Source: Streptomyces sp. NBC_01198 (lineage in GTDB: Bacteria > Actinomycetota > Actinomycetes > Streptomycetales > Streptomycetaceae). Taken from it: DNA of 64,000 nt. The stretch covers positions 4,719,001-4,783,000 of the forward strand of contig NZ_CP108568.1 in assembly GCF_036010485.1 (NCBI RefSeq), in the 5' to 3' direction. The notes beneath the pieces are model-generated. The model was not told the DNA's origin and ran no database searches. It worked only from the letters and a program-made list of their open reading frames with translations. Both the position numbers and the translations under genes were made by a program. Below are positions 8,732 through 16,279 of this stretch, piece after piece. Every line of letters starts with the position of its first letter. The first letter of the stretch is position 1.

Positions 8732-9552
8732 CCCTCGAACGTCCAAGGCCCCGCTCGATCGACAACCGGCGTATCCACCGCCTTGTCGAACGGGCCGCCG
8801 CCCTGCCCGACGTCCGCACCGAGGTCGAGGCCAACCACGACGACAACCGGTGGTGGCCGTTGTCCATCACCGATCCCCGCATGCGCATGCTCGCCGCCGG
8901 CTGGTCCACCCGGGTGTCCTACCGGATGGTGGAGACCTACCGGCAGGTGATCCTGACGGCCGACGCCCGCGGGTTCGACGCGCTGGCGAACGCGTCGGAC
9001 GGCGACCTCGCCGCGCTGGTCCGGCCGATCGGACTGCCCCGAACCCGGATCGACTACCTGCGCTCGCTCGCCGACCTGTGCACGCTGTGGGACAAGCACG
9101 CGATCGATCCGTCATCTCCCACCGCAGACGTCGATGACCTCGTGGCGGACTATGCCGAACGGGTACGCGGTGCCTCCTTCAAGGTCGCGCAGTGCGCCCT
9201 GCTCAACGCCCGCGGCTACCACAGCGGCATCATCCCGGTGGACTCCGGAATGGTCGGCAAGCTCGCACCCGCTCTCGGCATTGAGCTGCCGAACGGTGCG
9301 GTCGCCCACGAGAGGTTCCGGCACATCCTCGAAGCGGCGGTCCACGCGCACCGCGAAGACTTCCGGGCGCTCGCGTTCCGGCACGAGTACGCGGTCACTA
9401 TCCCGGACGGCGTCAGGCCGACCTGGTGGGTCCACCTGGTCCTCATCTATTTCAAGCGCCTCTACCTCAACGGCCCGTCCCCTCGGCTGTGCACCCACCG
9501 ACCGGTGTGCACGCAGGTGGTCGACTGCCCGCATCGGAAGCGTGGAAGGTGA
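8728..9552 (+). CDS. HhH-GPD (DNA glycosylase)-like protein with cysteine-rich tail
   Basis: A 274-residue protein. Residues around 95-120 (GLPRTRIDYLRSLADL) and 150-185 (FKVAQCALLNARG then IIPVDSGMVGKL) follow the pattern of endonuclease III-like helix-hairpin-helix glycosylases, including an Asp in the VD position that is catalytic in that family. The C-terminus (CTHRPVCTQVVDCPHRK) carries three Cys and could hold a metal or iron-sulfur cluster as in endonuclease III, though the spacing differs. Such a fold breaks N-glycosidic bonds in DNA; in an operon with nucleoside enzymes it may act on a nucleoside or on modified DNA. The GTG start overlaps the previous stop. The fold call is from pattern only. 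Confidence 0.5.
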   Translation: MTLERPRPRSIDNRRIHRLVERAAALPDVRTEVEANHDDNRWWPLSITDPRMRMLAAGWSTRVSYRMVETYRQVILTADARGFDALANASDGDLAALVRPIGLPRTRIDYLRSLADLCTLWDKHAIDPSSPTADVDDLVADYAERVRGASFKVAQCALLNARGYHSGIIPVDSGMVGKLAPALGIELPNGAVAHERFRHILEAAVHAHREDFRALAFRHEYAVTIPDGVRPTWWVHLVLIYFKRLYLNGPSPRLCTHRPVCTQVVDCPHRKRGR

Positions 9553-10366
9553 CCGCGCTGGCCGTGATCGGCAACGTCTCCCGCGACACGACGCGCTACC
9601 CCGACGCCGGGGAGGCACCAGCCTCGGCGGCGCGGCACTGCTGATCTCGCTGGCCGCCACCCGGGCCGGACTCCGCGCCGGACCGGTCTGCGTCCTGGGC
9701 GACGACCTCGCCCACCTCCCGGAGGCAGCCGATTTCGCGGCACTGGACTGGTCGGCGGCATCCCGACTCACAGGCCCGACTCCGTCGTTCGGCCTCACCT
9801 ACGACGTGACCGGTGAACTGCTCGCGGTCACCGCTGACTACGGCGTCGCCGAGAAACTCACCGACCACGTGCTCGCACACCTGGCCCGCTCCGCCGACGG
9901 CACGTACCACGTCTGCTGCCGGCGCCCCCTCGGCGTCCGCGCGGTCCTCGCCGAGCTGACCAGACAACGGGCCGACTTCAGCCTCGACTTCTACCTGCCC
10001 AGCGCAGCACCGCTGATCCGGGAGGCTCTTCCCTGGCTGGCGGAGGCGTCCACCGTCTTCGTCAACGCGGCTGAATACCAGGCACTCCGGGGCCTGGTCG
10101 ATCCCGCCCACTTGCGGGAAGTCGTGATCACTGACGGCCCCCGCACGGCGCGCGTCCTTGAGTCCGGGCGGGCAGTCGCCGAGGCCCGGCCGCCGACCCG
10201 CGCTGCTCGCGACGTGACCGGGGCGGGCGACACGCTGGCCGGCACCTACCGTGCACAGCGCGCCCAAGGCTCCACGGCTCAGCAGGCTCTCGCCCGGGCG
10301 GTGTTCGCCGCCGCCGAGCACGTCACAGCACCGCCCCTGCCGATTCCGGCGCCCCGCCGCGCCTGA
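9549..10366 (+). pseudogene. PfkB-family sugar/nucleoside kinase, split by a frameshift
   Basis: The GTG at 9549 overlaps the previous stop and starts VTALAVIGNVSRDTTRYPDAGE, a normal PfkB N-terminus, but this frame stops at 9644. From about 9617 the family sequence continues in the next frame (TSLGGAALLISLA) through to 10366, with the C-terminal signature DVTGAGDTLAGT that carries the catalytic Asp. Adding one base near 9611-9617 (a G-rich run) restores a single 273-residue kinase. PfkB kinases phosphorylate sugars or nucleosides with ATP. Either the gene is damaged, or the base is a sequence error, or less likely a programmed frameshift is used. The rest of the gene looks under selection. 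Confidence 0.75.
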
Positions 10367-10387
10367 CCCATCCGTTGGGAGCACCCG

Positions 10388-11335
10388 GTGTATTACATCG
10401 CTCACCGGCTCTTCGCCGCGCACGACCGCGCCTTGGGCGCCGACCTCGCTGACCGCCTGGCCGACAAGACCGGCCCGGACCGCGTCTTCCTGCCGTTCTG
10501 CGACACCGACGAGGAACAACTGGTCGCCGACGTCAAGGGACGACGTCTCTTCGAGCTGGACCGTGAACGCCTTCGTCGCATCGACGCGATGGTGGCCATC
10601 CTGCACGGCCCGAGCCTGGACGACGGCGTCTGCATGGAGATCGGGTACGCCTGGGCGTGCGGCGTGCCGGTCGTCGTACTGACGACGGACTTCCAGACGT
10701 ACTCGCTGACGGAGGACGGTCCGCGGCTCGAATTCCCCGATCCGTTGATCGAGGCGGCGGCGACTCGCGTCATCCGGCTACCCCGCCTTGGCACGCCGAG
10801 TACCGCGTCGGGGTCGGGTACGGCCTCACGTTTCACCGCTTTCCGCGAGCGCAACCTCGTGCAAGTGGCGTCCGCACTCGATACCGCTGTCGAGGCTCTG
10901 CTCGAACTGTCGGCGACTGCTCGATACGAACCTCACCCACCGGTTGGAGGGGAGGCGTACGTGGAGCCCTCTCCGTACAGCCGTCAGGGTGTCGATCATC
11001 TCGTCCAGGCGTGCGTCTCAGTCGGGCACCGCATTGTCGGGCCGCAGCGTTTTGCCGCGCCTGAACCCGTCTCGGCTGGTCTGGCAGACCTGACAGCCGC
11101 TGTAGGTGCGAGACGACTCCTTGTCGACGTCTCCGGACCGGAAACCCCACCCGGTGGCGCACTGTTGATCGGCGCCGCGTGCGCCTCCGGCACGCCCACT
11201 GCTGCCTACGCCTGCCGAACCGGCTTCACCCACGCCGTCGGGCGTGAGCCGAATTTGCGGAACCTCATGATCCAGTACGCCGTACAGGCCCGGCTCGACA
11301 CCCCGGAGGCCGTCACCGCCTGGCTGTCGGCATGA
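10388..11335 (+). CDS. Nucleoside 2-deoxyribosyltransferase, double domain
   Basis: A 315-residue protein. The first domain (residues 1-140) fits nucleoside 2-deoxyribosyltransferases: YYIAHRLFAAHD at the start and DDGVCMEIGYAWACGVP, where Glu84 is the expected nucleophile. These enzymes swap the base between deoxynucleosides or hydrolyse the bond. Residues about 210-315 repeat the fold loosely (GGALLIGAACASGTP matches GVCMEIGYAWACGVP), but the Glu position is not kept, so this copy is probably structural or substrate-binding. Single-domain enzymes are about 150 residues long. A GTG start is used, and the stop overlaps the next gene (ATGA). The N-terminal call is firm. Confidence 0.8.
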   Translation: MYYIAHRLFAAHDRALGADLADRLADKTGPDRVFLPFCDTDEEQLVADVKGRRLFELDRERLRRIDAMVAILHGPSLDDGVCMEIGYAWACGVPVVVLTTDFQTYSLTEDGPRLEFPDPLIEAAATRVIRLPRLGTPSTASGSGTASRFTAFRERNLVQVASALDTAVEALLELSATARYEPHPPVGGEAYVEPSPYSRQGVDHLVQACVSVGHRIVGPQRFAAPEPVSAGLADLTAAVGARRLLVDVSGPETPPGGALLIGAACASGTPTAAYACRTGFTHAVGREPNLRNLMIQYAVQARLDTPEAVTAWLSA

Positions 11336-11832
11336 GCGTCGAACAGATCGCCGCAGACCACCGGACCCTGGTCCTCGAAGGGTGCGACGGCGTCGGAAAG
11401 ACCACCCTGGCCCGACGCCTGTCCGTCGACCATGGCTTCACCGTGGTGCACTCCCCGCGAACCCCCGACCACCTCGACCTCGCCGGCCGATACCGAGCGA
11501 TCCTGGCCCAGGAGGGGCACCTTCTGTTCGACCGCTGCTTTCTCAGTGAACTGGTCTACGGCCCTCTTAACCGCGGCCGCTCACGCATCGCGTGGAGCGA
11601 GGCCATCGACCTCGCCGAAACCGTCATCGCCCGAGACGGCCTGCTCGTCCACCTCACCGCCCCGCCGACCGTCGTCCACCAGCGGCTCCTCGCCCGCGAC
11701 GGCGAGGCCATCAGCCTGGACGACGTCACGGCTCTGATCGCGGCGTACCGGCGCGTGTTCGACACCCTGGCGGACTACGCACCTGTGCTGACGATCGACA
11801 CCAGCACGCTGGACATCCCCTCGACAGGGTGA
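11332..11832 (+). CDS. Thymidylate-kinase-like P-loop nucleotide kinase
   Basis: A 166-residue kinase with Walker A at the N-terminus (EGCDGVGKTTLARRL), DRCFLSELVYG in the place of the DR(Y/F) motif, and LLVHLTAPPTVVHQRL matching the lid-side strand of thymidylate and deoxynucleoside kinases. It is shorter than the usual thymidylate kinase (about 205 residues). The likely role is ATP-dependent phosphorylation of a nucleoside or nucleoside monophosphate. The ATG overlaps the preceding stop, so it should be made together with the deoxyribosyltransferase. The specific substrate is unknown. Confidence 0.75.
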   Translation: MSVEQIAADHRTLVLEGCDGVGKTTLARRLSVDHGFTVVHSPRTPDHLDLAGRYRAILAQEGHLLFDRCFLSELVYGPLNRGRSRIAWSEAIDLAETVIARDGLLVHLTAPPTVVHQRLLARDGEAISLDDVTALIAAYRRVFDTLADYAPVLTIDTSTLDIPSTG

Positions 11833-11913
11833 ACTTCCCTACCCCTCTCCCGGGACGCGTTCCTCACCTCGCTAGGCTGCGACCGCACCTGCTGCCACGC
11901 CGTCGGAGGAGCC

Positions 11914-12219
11914 ATGGACATCCGGTCCGCCCAGAAGCTCGCCTGGGAGAACAAGACCGCCAAGGGCTTCAACACAACCGACGTGCCGCTGGAGTTCGGC
12001 CTCCTCACCGCCGAGGTCGGCGAAGCCTTCACCGCCTGGCGCAAGGGCCTGCCCGACTTCGGCGAGGAGCTGGCCGACGTCTTCCTCTACCTGGTGGCCC
12101 TGGCCGAGATGAACGGCATCGACCTCGGCGACGAGGTGGCCCACAAGATCGACAAGAACACCCGCCGCGTGTACGAGCGCAACGAGCAGGGAGTACCGAT
12201 CCGGATCGGTGAAGGCTAA
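11914..12219 (+). CDS. MazG-like nucleotide pyrophosphohydrolase
   Basis: A 101-residue protein with the all-alpha NTP pyrophosphatase signature: E-x2-E in LLTAEVGEAF and E-x3-D in FGEELADVFLYL, the acidic residues that bind Mg2+. Single-domain members hydrolyse (d)NTPs to the monophosphate and pyrophosphate, often clearing non-canonical nucleotides. GGAGG stands four bases before the ATG. It is 81 nt after the kinase gene, the widest gap of the operon, and the bases before it (CTAGGCT) could be a -10 box, so it may also be transcribed on its own. Its presence supports a nucleotide theme for the operon. Confidence 0.8.
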   Translation: MDIRSAQKLAWENKTAKGFNTTDVPLEFGLLTAEVGEAFTAWRKGLPDFGEELADVFLYLVALAEMNGIDLGDEVAHKIDKNTRRVYERNEQGVPIRIGEG

Positions 12220-12808
12220 ACACGTACGAGCTCGTAGGTCGCTGTCATCCATGACCGACATTGGACCGAGGCATCATGTGGTGCTCGGCCGCACTTCGAT
12301 GAGCACGGAAAGTGGAATCCACCACTGCCGCGCCCTCCAGAGCCTCCGGCAAGGAGTCGTTTATCACCAGAAGGCGGGTGAAGAGGGAACAGTTCTCAAA
12401 GACGTCGGATACGTCTGCGCGTACTCCGCCGATCGCCGCCTCATCCTGAAGAACAACGCACCAGGTCAGACGGCTCCTCGCCACAGCTCTGACTCGGCCT
12501 CTGCGAAGCGGTACTCCAACGCTTTGACCATCTTTGATGGTGTGGTCAGAAGCGACGGGACTGTCTGGTCCTGACAACTCAGTGTCGGGAACGACGGACA
12601 CGTGTCAGCGATGCCGTCGTACGAGGGGGCAGCCCCCTCCCGCTCGGAGTGGCCGTTCGGGCAGGCGCTCGGAGACAACGGCACCGGCATACTCAATCCG
12701 TGATCGAGACCGACAGACTTGTTCCGCTGCCCGGCGCCGCCATACCCGGCGGGGTGCCCGACTAGCCAGGGTCTGTCTCTCAAACTCAGCTATGAGATCG
12801 TCGTGCTC
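12220..12808. other. Intergenic region without a recognised gene
   Basis: About 590 nt between the MazG-like gene and the immunity-like gene. A perfect 12-nt palindrome (TACGAGCTCGTA) lies at 12225-12236 just after the operon. Open frames of about 100-120 codons occur on both strands, but none has a ribosome site, a family motif or a convincing composition. G+C is lower than in the neighbours. The stretch before 12809 (near 12770) may be old insertion-sequence end DNA. I see no supported gene. Confidence 0.4.
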
Positions 12809-13183
12809 ATGACCGGCTCCTGGGTGATCGATGACGGCAGCGCGGTGGTGTCGCCCGAGGTGGTGTTGGAGACCCTCAAGGCAAGGATCGGGGGAGGCGA
12901 GCTCGAGACCTGGCTGACCAGTTCGTCCGGTCGCAGGCTGGCCTTTGTGACCAACAGCCGGCGCGTAATGCTGGTGCTGATGGATGGTGAAGGAGACCCC
13001 GGCGAGCATGCATCCGACCCTGGAGCTGAGGGATCGAGCGACGGTTTCCTTCTGTCCAACGGGGAGTACGACGAATACCCGGATGAGGACACCGTTCCCC
13101 TTGCGGAAGCATTCAGGATCGTCCACCACATCGTCGGCAAGGGCTCTTGGCCTCCGGACGCGCGCTGGGTCGTCGATCGCTGA
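12809..13183 (+). CDS. Imm1-like immunity protein (orphan)
   Basis: A 124-residue acidic protein. The stretch GFLLSNGEYDEYPDEDTVPLAEAFRIVHHIVGKGSWP, given here only as its key parts LSNGEYDEYP and PDEDTV with a closing W, matches the Imm1 family that protects actinomycetes against polymorphic or deaminase-type toxins. Other immunity families of similar acidic build are possible. No toxin gene is adjacent; decayed transposase DNA follows immediately, so the toxin partner may have been lost or the gene may have moved here alone. The start is chosen at MTGSWVIDDG because the frame upstream is not protein-like. Confidence 0.6.
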   Translation: MTGSWVIDDGSAVVSPEVVLETLKARIGGGELETWLTSSSGRRLAFVTNSRRVMLVLMDGEGDPGEHASDPGAEGSSDGFLLSNGEYDEYPDEDTVPLAEAFRIVHHIVGKGSWPPDARWVVDR

Positions 13184-13191
13184 GGGAGGGG

Positions 13192-13480
13192 CTATCGCCG
13201 TGTCCAGATGAGGATGGCGGCGAGGCGGAGTGCGGCCTGGTAGCCGATGGCGAGCTTGTCCGTGCACATCGCCAGGCCGCGCCATTGTTTGAGAACGGTT
13301 GATGGAACGTTCGACGGTGTTGCGCTGCTTGTTGTCCTCGACATCGAATCGGGGCGGGCGGCCTCCCGCGCGGCCGCGTCGCAGCCGGTGTCCGACCTGG
13401 TCGGAGGGCTGCGGAATGATCGCACGGATGCCGCGCTGGCGGAAGCGCACCCGGTCAGGGGTTCCGGTGGTCCTGGGTAC
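13192..13480 (-). pseudogene. IS5-family transposase remnant
   Basis: Two minus-strand pieces in different frames add up to the C-terminal third of an IS5-type transposase: RQRGIRAIIPQPSDQVGHR through FDVEDNKQRNTVERSINR in one frame, then LKQWRGLAMCTDKLAIGYQAA to a TAG at 13192 in another. In intact enzymes NTVER...LKQWRGLA run on directly, so a frameshift lies near 13300. The N-terminal two thirds are missing. The copy is dead and marks an old insertion next to the immunity-like gene. Confidence 0.8.
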
Positions 13481-13841
13481 TGGCATGACCGTGTTCGGCT
13501 TGAACTCGACGGACCCTGTCGAGATGCATCGCCTGCCGCCGGGCGAGCAGCTCATCGACGGGCATGAGAACACGGTCCCACGCCCGTTCGGCGTCCGCCG
13601 AGCCGATGGGGGTACGCGCATAGGCCTGAGCCGCGGTGATGGCCCTGTCGTAGAGGACCTGTTCGTCTGGGAGCGCGGCCGAACGCTCGCGCCGGAACCA
13701 CCGGATCAGCCAGGGCATGTCTCGGGGCCAGTTCGGGTTCGCCAGGGAACGAACCCTCAGGTATCCCAATTGATCCCACCATCGACGGCTGTGCCATTTC
13801 CGGGAGTTCGCCGGCGGCAGGCCACGGGGCAGGGCTTTCAC
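13455..13841 (-). CDS. Hypothetical protein, probably truncated
   Basis: A 128-residue basic frame (WHSRRWWDQLGYLRVRS, MPWLIRWFRRERS) with good protein character but no known motif to me. The frame is open for a further 11 codons upstream without an obvious start, and its last ten residues overlap the IS5 remnant, so both ends may have been cut by the insertion. It ends HASTQDHRNP in insertion-sequence DNA. No function can be given. Confidence 0.4.
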   Translation of the reverse strand: MKALPRGLPPANSRKWHSRRWWDQLGYLRVRSLANPNWPRDMPWLIRWFRRERSAALPDEQVLYDRAITAAQAYARTPIGSADAERAWDRVLMPVDELLARRQAMHLDRVRRVQAEHGHASTQDHRNP

Positions 13842-14072
13842 CTCTTCATTGTGGCCGGTGAGTGCACCGTCGGGCTACGGTACTCCGCTGACCCCGGGCG
13901 GCTGCCCCTGGGCCCCGGCCCTCGACCGTGCTCAGCAGGACGGGCTGGACAATTTCTCATCGGCCCGTGCCCCACCATGTCTGCGGAGAATTCCGACGGC
14001 TGGGCTGTCCGGCACGGGGCCGTCCTCACCCGCGGTCTCGCCCTTGTTTGCGGCGGGTGACACGTTGTCTGA

Positions 14073-14615
14073 CTAGCGGTAGTCGTCCGGGTGTGACTGC
14101 ATCCAAGTGTTGATCTTGTCGCGGGTCGTGACCAGCAGGCTCTGGTGCTTGTGGAGGTTGTCGAACGTGAAATCGCCGTCCAACGCGGCTTGCATCTGCC
14201 CGATCCAGGCGAGCGGGTGCCTGAAGTGGGCTGTGCCCTTCGGGCTGGCCTTCATCGAGTTGCCGAGGTCGTCGAGGTTGGTCAGGAGGCGGTTGAGGAA
14301 GTACTCGCAGTTCCCGGGGGCCCCACAGTTGTCGTTGTATGTTGCTTGCAGTACTGCGAAGGCGTCTCGCACCTGCGGGACGGCCGCGCCCGGGGCGGCC
14401 GCGGTGGTCGGGTAGCCACTCGATGCGGCGGTGCTCGGTGCCGTCGAACTTCCGACGTTTTCTGCTGCAGTGCTCCCGGGTGTCGGCGTCGCCGTGACGG
14501 AGGACTCCGCGGGCCCGGATCCGGCCTCACTGCTGTGTCCACCGGAGCAGCCGGTCGCGAGAGCGGCTGCGAGCAGCACGACGACCGCTCCGGGTATGAG
14601 TTGGGTTCTACGCAC
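14073..14615 (-). CDS. Secreted lipoprotein, unknown function
   Basis: A 180-residue protein with a signal peptide and lipobox (residues 1-25, LAAALATGC with the lipidated Cys), a low-complexity Ser/Thr/Ala linker (to about residue 80) and a C-terminal helical domain with two Cys (NDNCGAPGNCEYF). The GTG start is chosen because it places GAGGA upstream and gives a clean signal peptide. It should sit on the outside of the membrane. It is flanked by dead IS elements on both sides. I do not recognise the C-terminal domain. Confidence 0.7.
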   Translation of the reverse strand: MRRTQLIPGAVVVLLAAALATGCSGGHSSEAGSGPAESSVTATPTPGSTAAENVGSSTAPSTAASSGYPTTAAAPGAAVPQVRDAFAVLQATYNDNCGAPGNCEYFLNRLLTNLDDLGNSMKASPKGTAHFRHPLAWIGQMQAALDGDFTFDNLHKHQSLLVTTRDKINTWMQSHPDDYR

Positions 14616-14829
14616 GGCTTGTCCTCGAGTTCCGGGATGATGAACAGGGCGATACGCGTGCTTACCCTGTGCTGGTGCCCGTTGTCCATCTGGCGCAGGG
14701 GTGCTCTGCGCGAAGCGGAACAAGGCGGGCCCGCGTTGGAGTGGTGCCAGACGGCGCGGGACCGCGTGGGGGCCGGCCACGGGCCGTTGCCCGAACTCGC
14801 TTCGGTCGTCTGCCGCTTCGGGCCGCCAC

Positions 14830-15325
14830 TGTGACGGAGACGCAGGTGCCCGGTGATCTGCTCCGGCGCCCACTCCTCCCTCAGCAGGGTCAGGACCGCC
14901 TGCCTCAACTCGGGTCTGCGAGCGAGTAGGCACTGCCTCGGGCGCCGGGCGCGGTCAAGTGCCCGTTCCTGCGCAGCTATCGCCCGGTAGACGTCGCGTC
15001 CACCGTTCTTGTTCACTTCACGGCTGATCGTCGACACTGCGCGTCCCAGGAGGCCGGCGATGGCCCGGTAGGACTCGCCGGCGCACAGTCCGCGGGAGAT
15101 CTCCTCCCGCTCGCCCACGGTCAGGCTTCCAGGCCGCGCCTTGCGAGGCGCTGGAGCGATTCCTCCATGATGCTTGAGGACGGTGAACACCGAGCCGGGC
15201 GGTTTGCCGATCTGCCCTGAGATGACGCTGATCGACTCCCCAGCCCTCCACCGCCGCCACAGGTCGGCCTTCATCCTGCCCGACATCCCCGGCCGACCCA
15301 TCCTCGCCACGTGTACCGTCCTCAA
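14830..15325 (-). pseudogene. IS30-family transposase, N-terminal fragment
   Basis: About 165 residues match the helix-turn-helix N-terminus of IS30 transposases: GESISVISGQIGKPPGSVF, REEISRGLCAGESYRAIAG, RAVSTISREVNKNGGR and EEWAPEQITGHLRL. After this the frame loses family character, and the DDE catalytic domain is absent. The 14616-14829 stretch next to it holds only degenerate sequence. The fragment cannot transpose. Confidence 0.8.
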
Positions 15326-15639
15326 CCAGCCCTGTTGCTCGACCGGTTGAATCTAAAGCGGCTTTCTTCGCGGAGGAGACCCGGGGATTCTTGTCACGTT
15401 GCGTGTCGAATATTCCGTGAGTGTGATCTGCGGCACAGATGTATGGCCCGTCGCGCCTGCCGCACCCGGGGATCCGGGGCGCAAGCCTTCCGTAGGCGTT
15501 CAGCGGGTCCGCATGGGGTGACCTTCTTCCGTGCAGTTGCTACGGCCGATGCTTCCGACCGGCGGCCTCCCGGCAGCCGAGCGCTCTGCCCAGGCCGGAT
15601 CCCGCGTGCGGCGCCGCCCGGGCAGATGCGCAACATGTC

Positions 15640-15700
15640 TTCCGCACTAGGATAGAATATGCTGAGATGACAAAGGATTGCTTCGCATCTGGAGGTTGCC
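15640..15700 (+). promoter_or_regulatory. Likely promoter of the ArsR-like gene
   Basis: The stretch directly before the ArsR-like gene is AT-rich against its surroundings, with a TAGGAT candidate -10 box near 15650, and GGAGG stands before the ATG. ArsR-type proteins usually bind their own promoter, so the operator should be here. The preceding 15326-15640 stretch contains no gene that I can support; its left end may include the terminal repeat of the IS30 remnant. Confidence 0.45.
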
Positions 15701-16279
15701 ATGGGTGAGGCCGAGCGCAGAATGGCGGTGCGCGATGTCCGCGCCCTCACCAGCCTCGGGCATCCGCTGCGTCTGCGGCTGCTGCACCACCTCCTGGCTG
15801 CTGGGCCGCGCACCGCGGCCCAGTGCGCCGAGGCACTGCACGACACCGGCGCGAACTGCGGATACCACCTGCGGAATCTGGCCCGGTTCGGCCTGGTGGA
15901 GCGGGCGGAGCCGGACGGACAGGACCGACGGGAGCGCCCATGGCGGGCCAGCGCGACGGGCTTTGACTTCCTGCCGGATCTGGAATCGGAGCAGGCCGAG
16001 GAGATCGGCGCGACGCTGTCCTCGCTCCAGCTGAACGAGGTCTTCCGCGCCATGCGCGAGTACCTGGAACTCGCCGGTCGGCTCCCCGAGGAGTGGCAGA
16101 GCAGCGCGGCGTTCAACAACTACGCGCTGATGCTGACTGCCGAGGAGCTCGCACACCTGGTGGTGACGCTGGACGCCGTGATCCGCCCGTACATCCGGGC
16201 CACGCGCAAGTACGTGCCGCCGGACGCACGGCCGGTGAACCTGAGCGTGCAGGCGCACCTCAACCCGGAATGCCTCTGA
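15701..16279 (+). CDS. ArsR-family helix-turn-helix regulator
   Basis: A 192-residue regulator. Residues 10-85 form a winged helix-turn-helix: SLGHPLRLRLLHHLL, then TAAQCAEALHDTGANCGYHLRNLARFGLVE, the recognition helix of ArsR-type proteins. The C-terminal 100 residues (helical, SLQLNEVFRAMREYLELA) are an effector or dimer region found in the larger members that act with drug exporters. The gene overlaps the MFS gene by 10 nt, so the regulator is made with the transporter it probably controls. No metal-binding Cys cluster is seen; a metabolite or drug signal is more likely than a metal. Confidence 0.85.
   Translation: MGEAERRMAVRDVRALTSLGHPLRLRLLHHLLAAGPRTAAQCAEALHDTGANCGYHLRNLARFGLVERAEPDGQDRRERPWRASATGFDFLPDLESEQAEEIGATLSSLQLNEVFRAMREYLELAGRLPEEWQSSAAFNNYALMLTAEELAHLVVTLDAVIRPYIRATRKYVPPDARPVNLSVQAHLNPECL

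Noticed and set aside
12245..12601. 118-codon minus-strand frame after the MazG-like gene
   Set aside because: No ribosome site, no motif, and composition unlike neighbouring genes.
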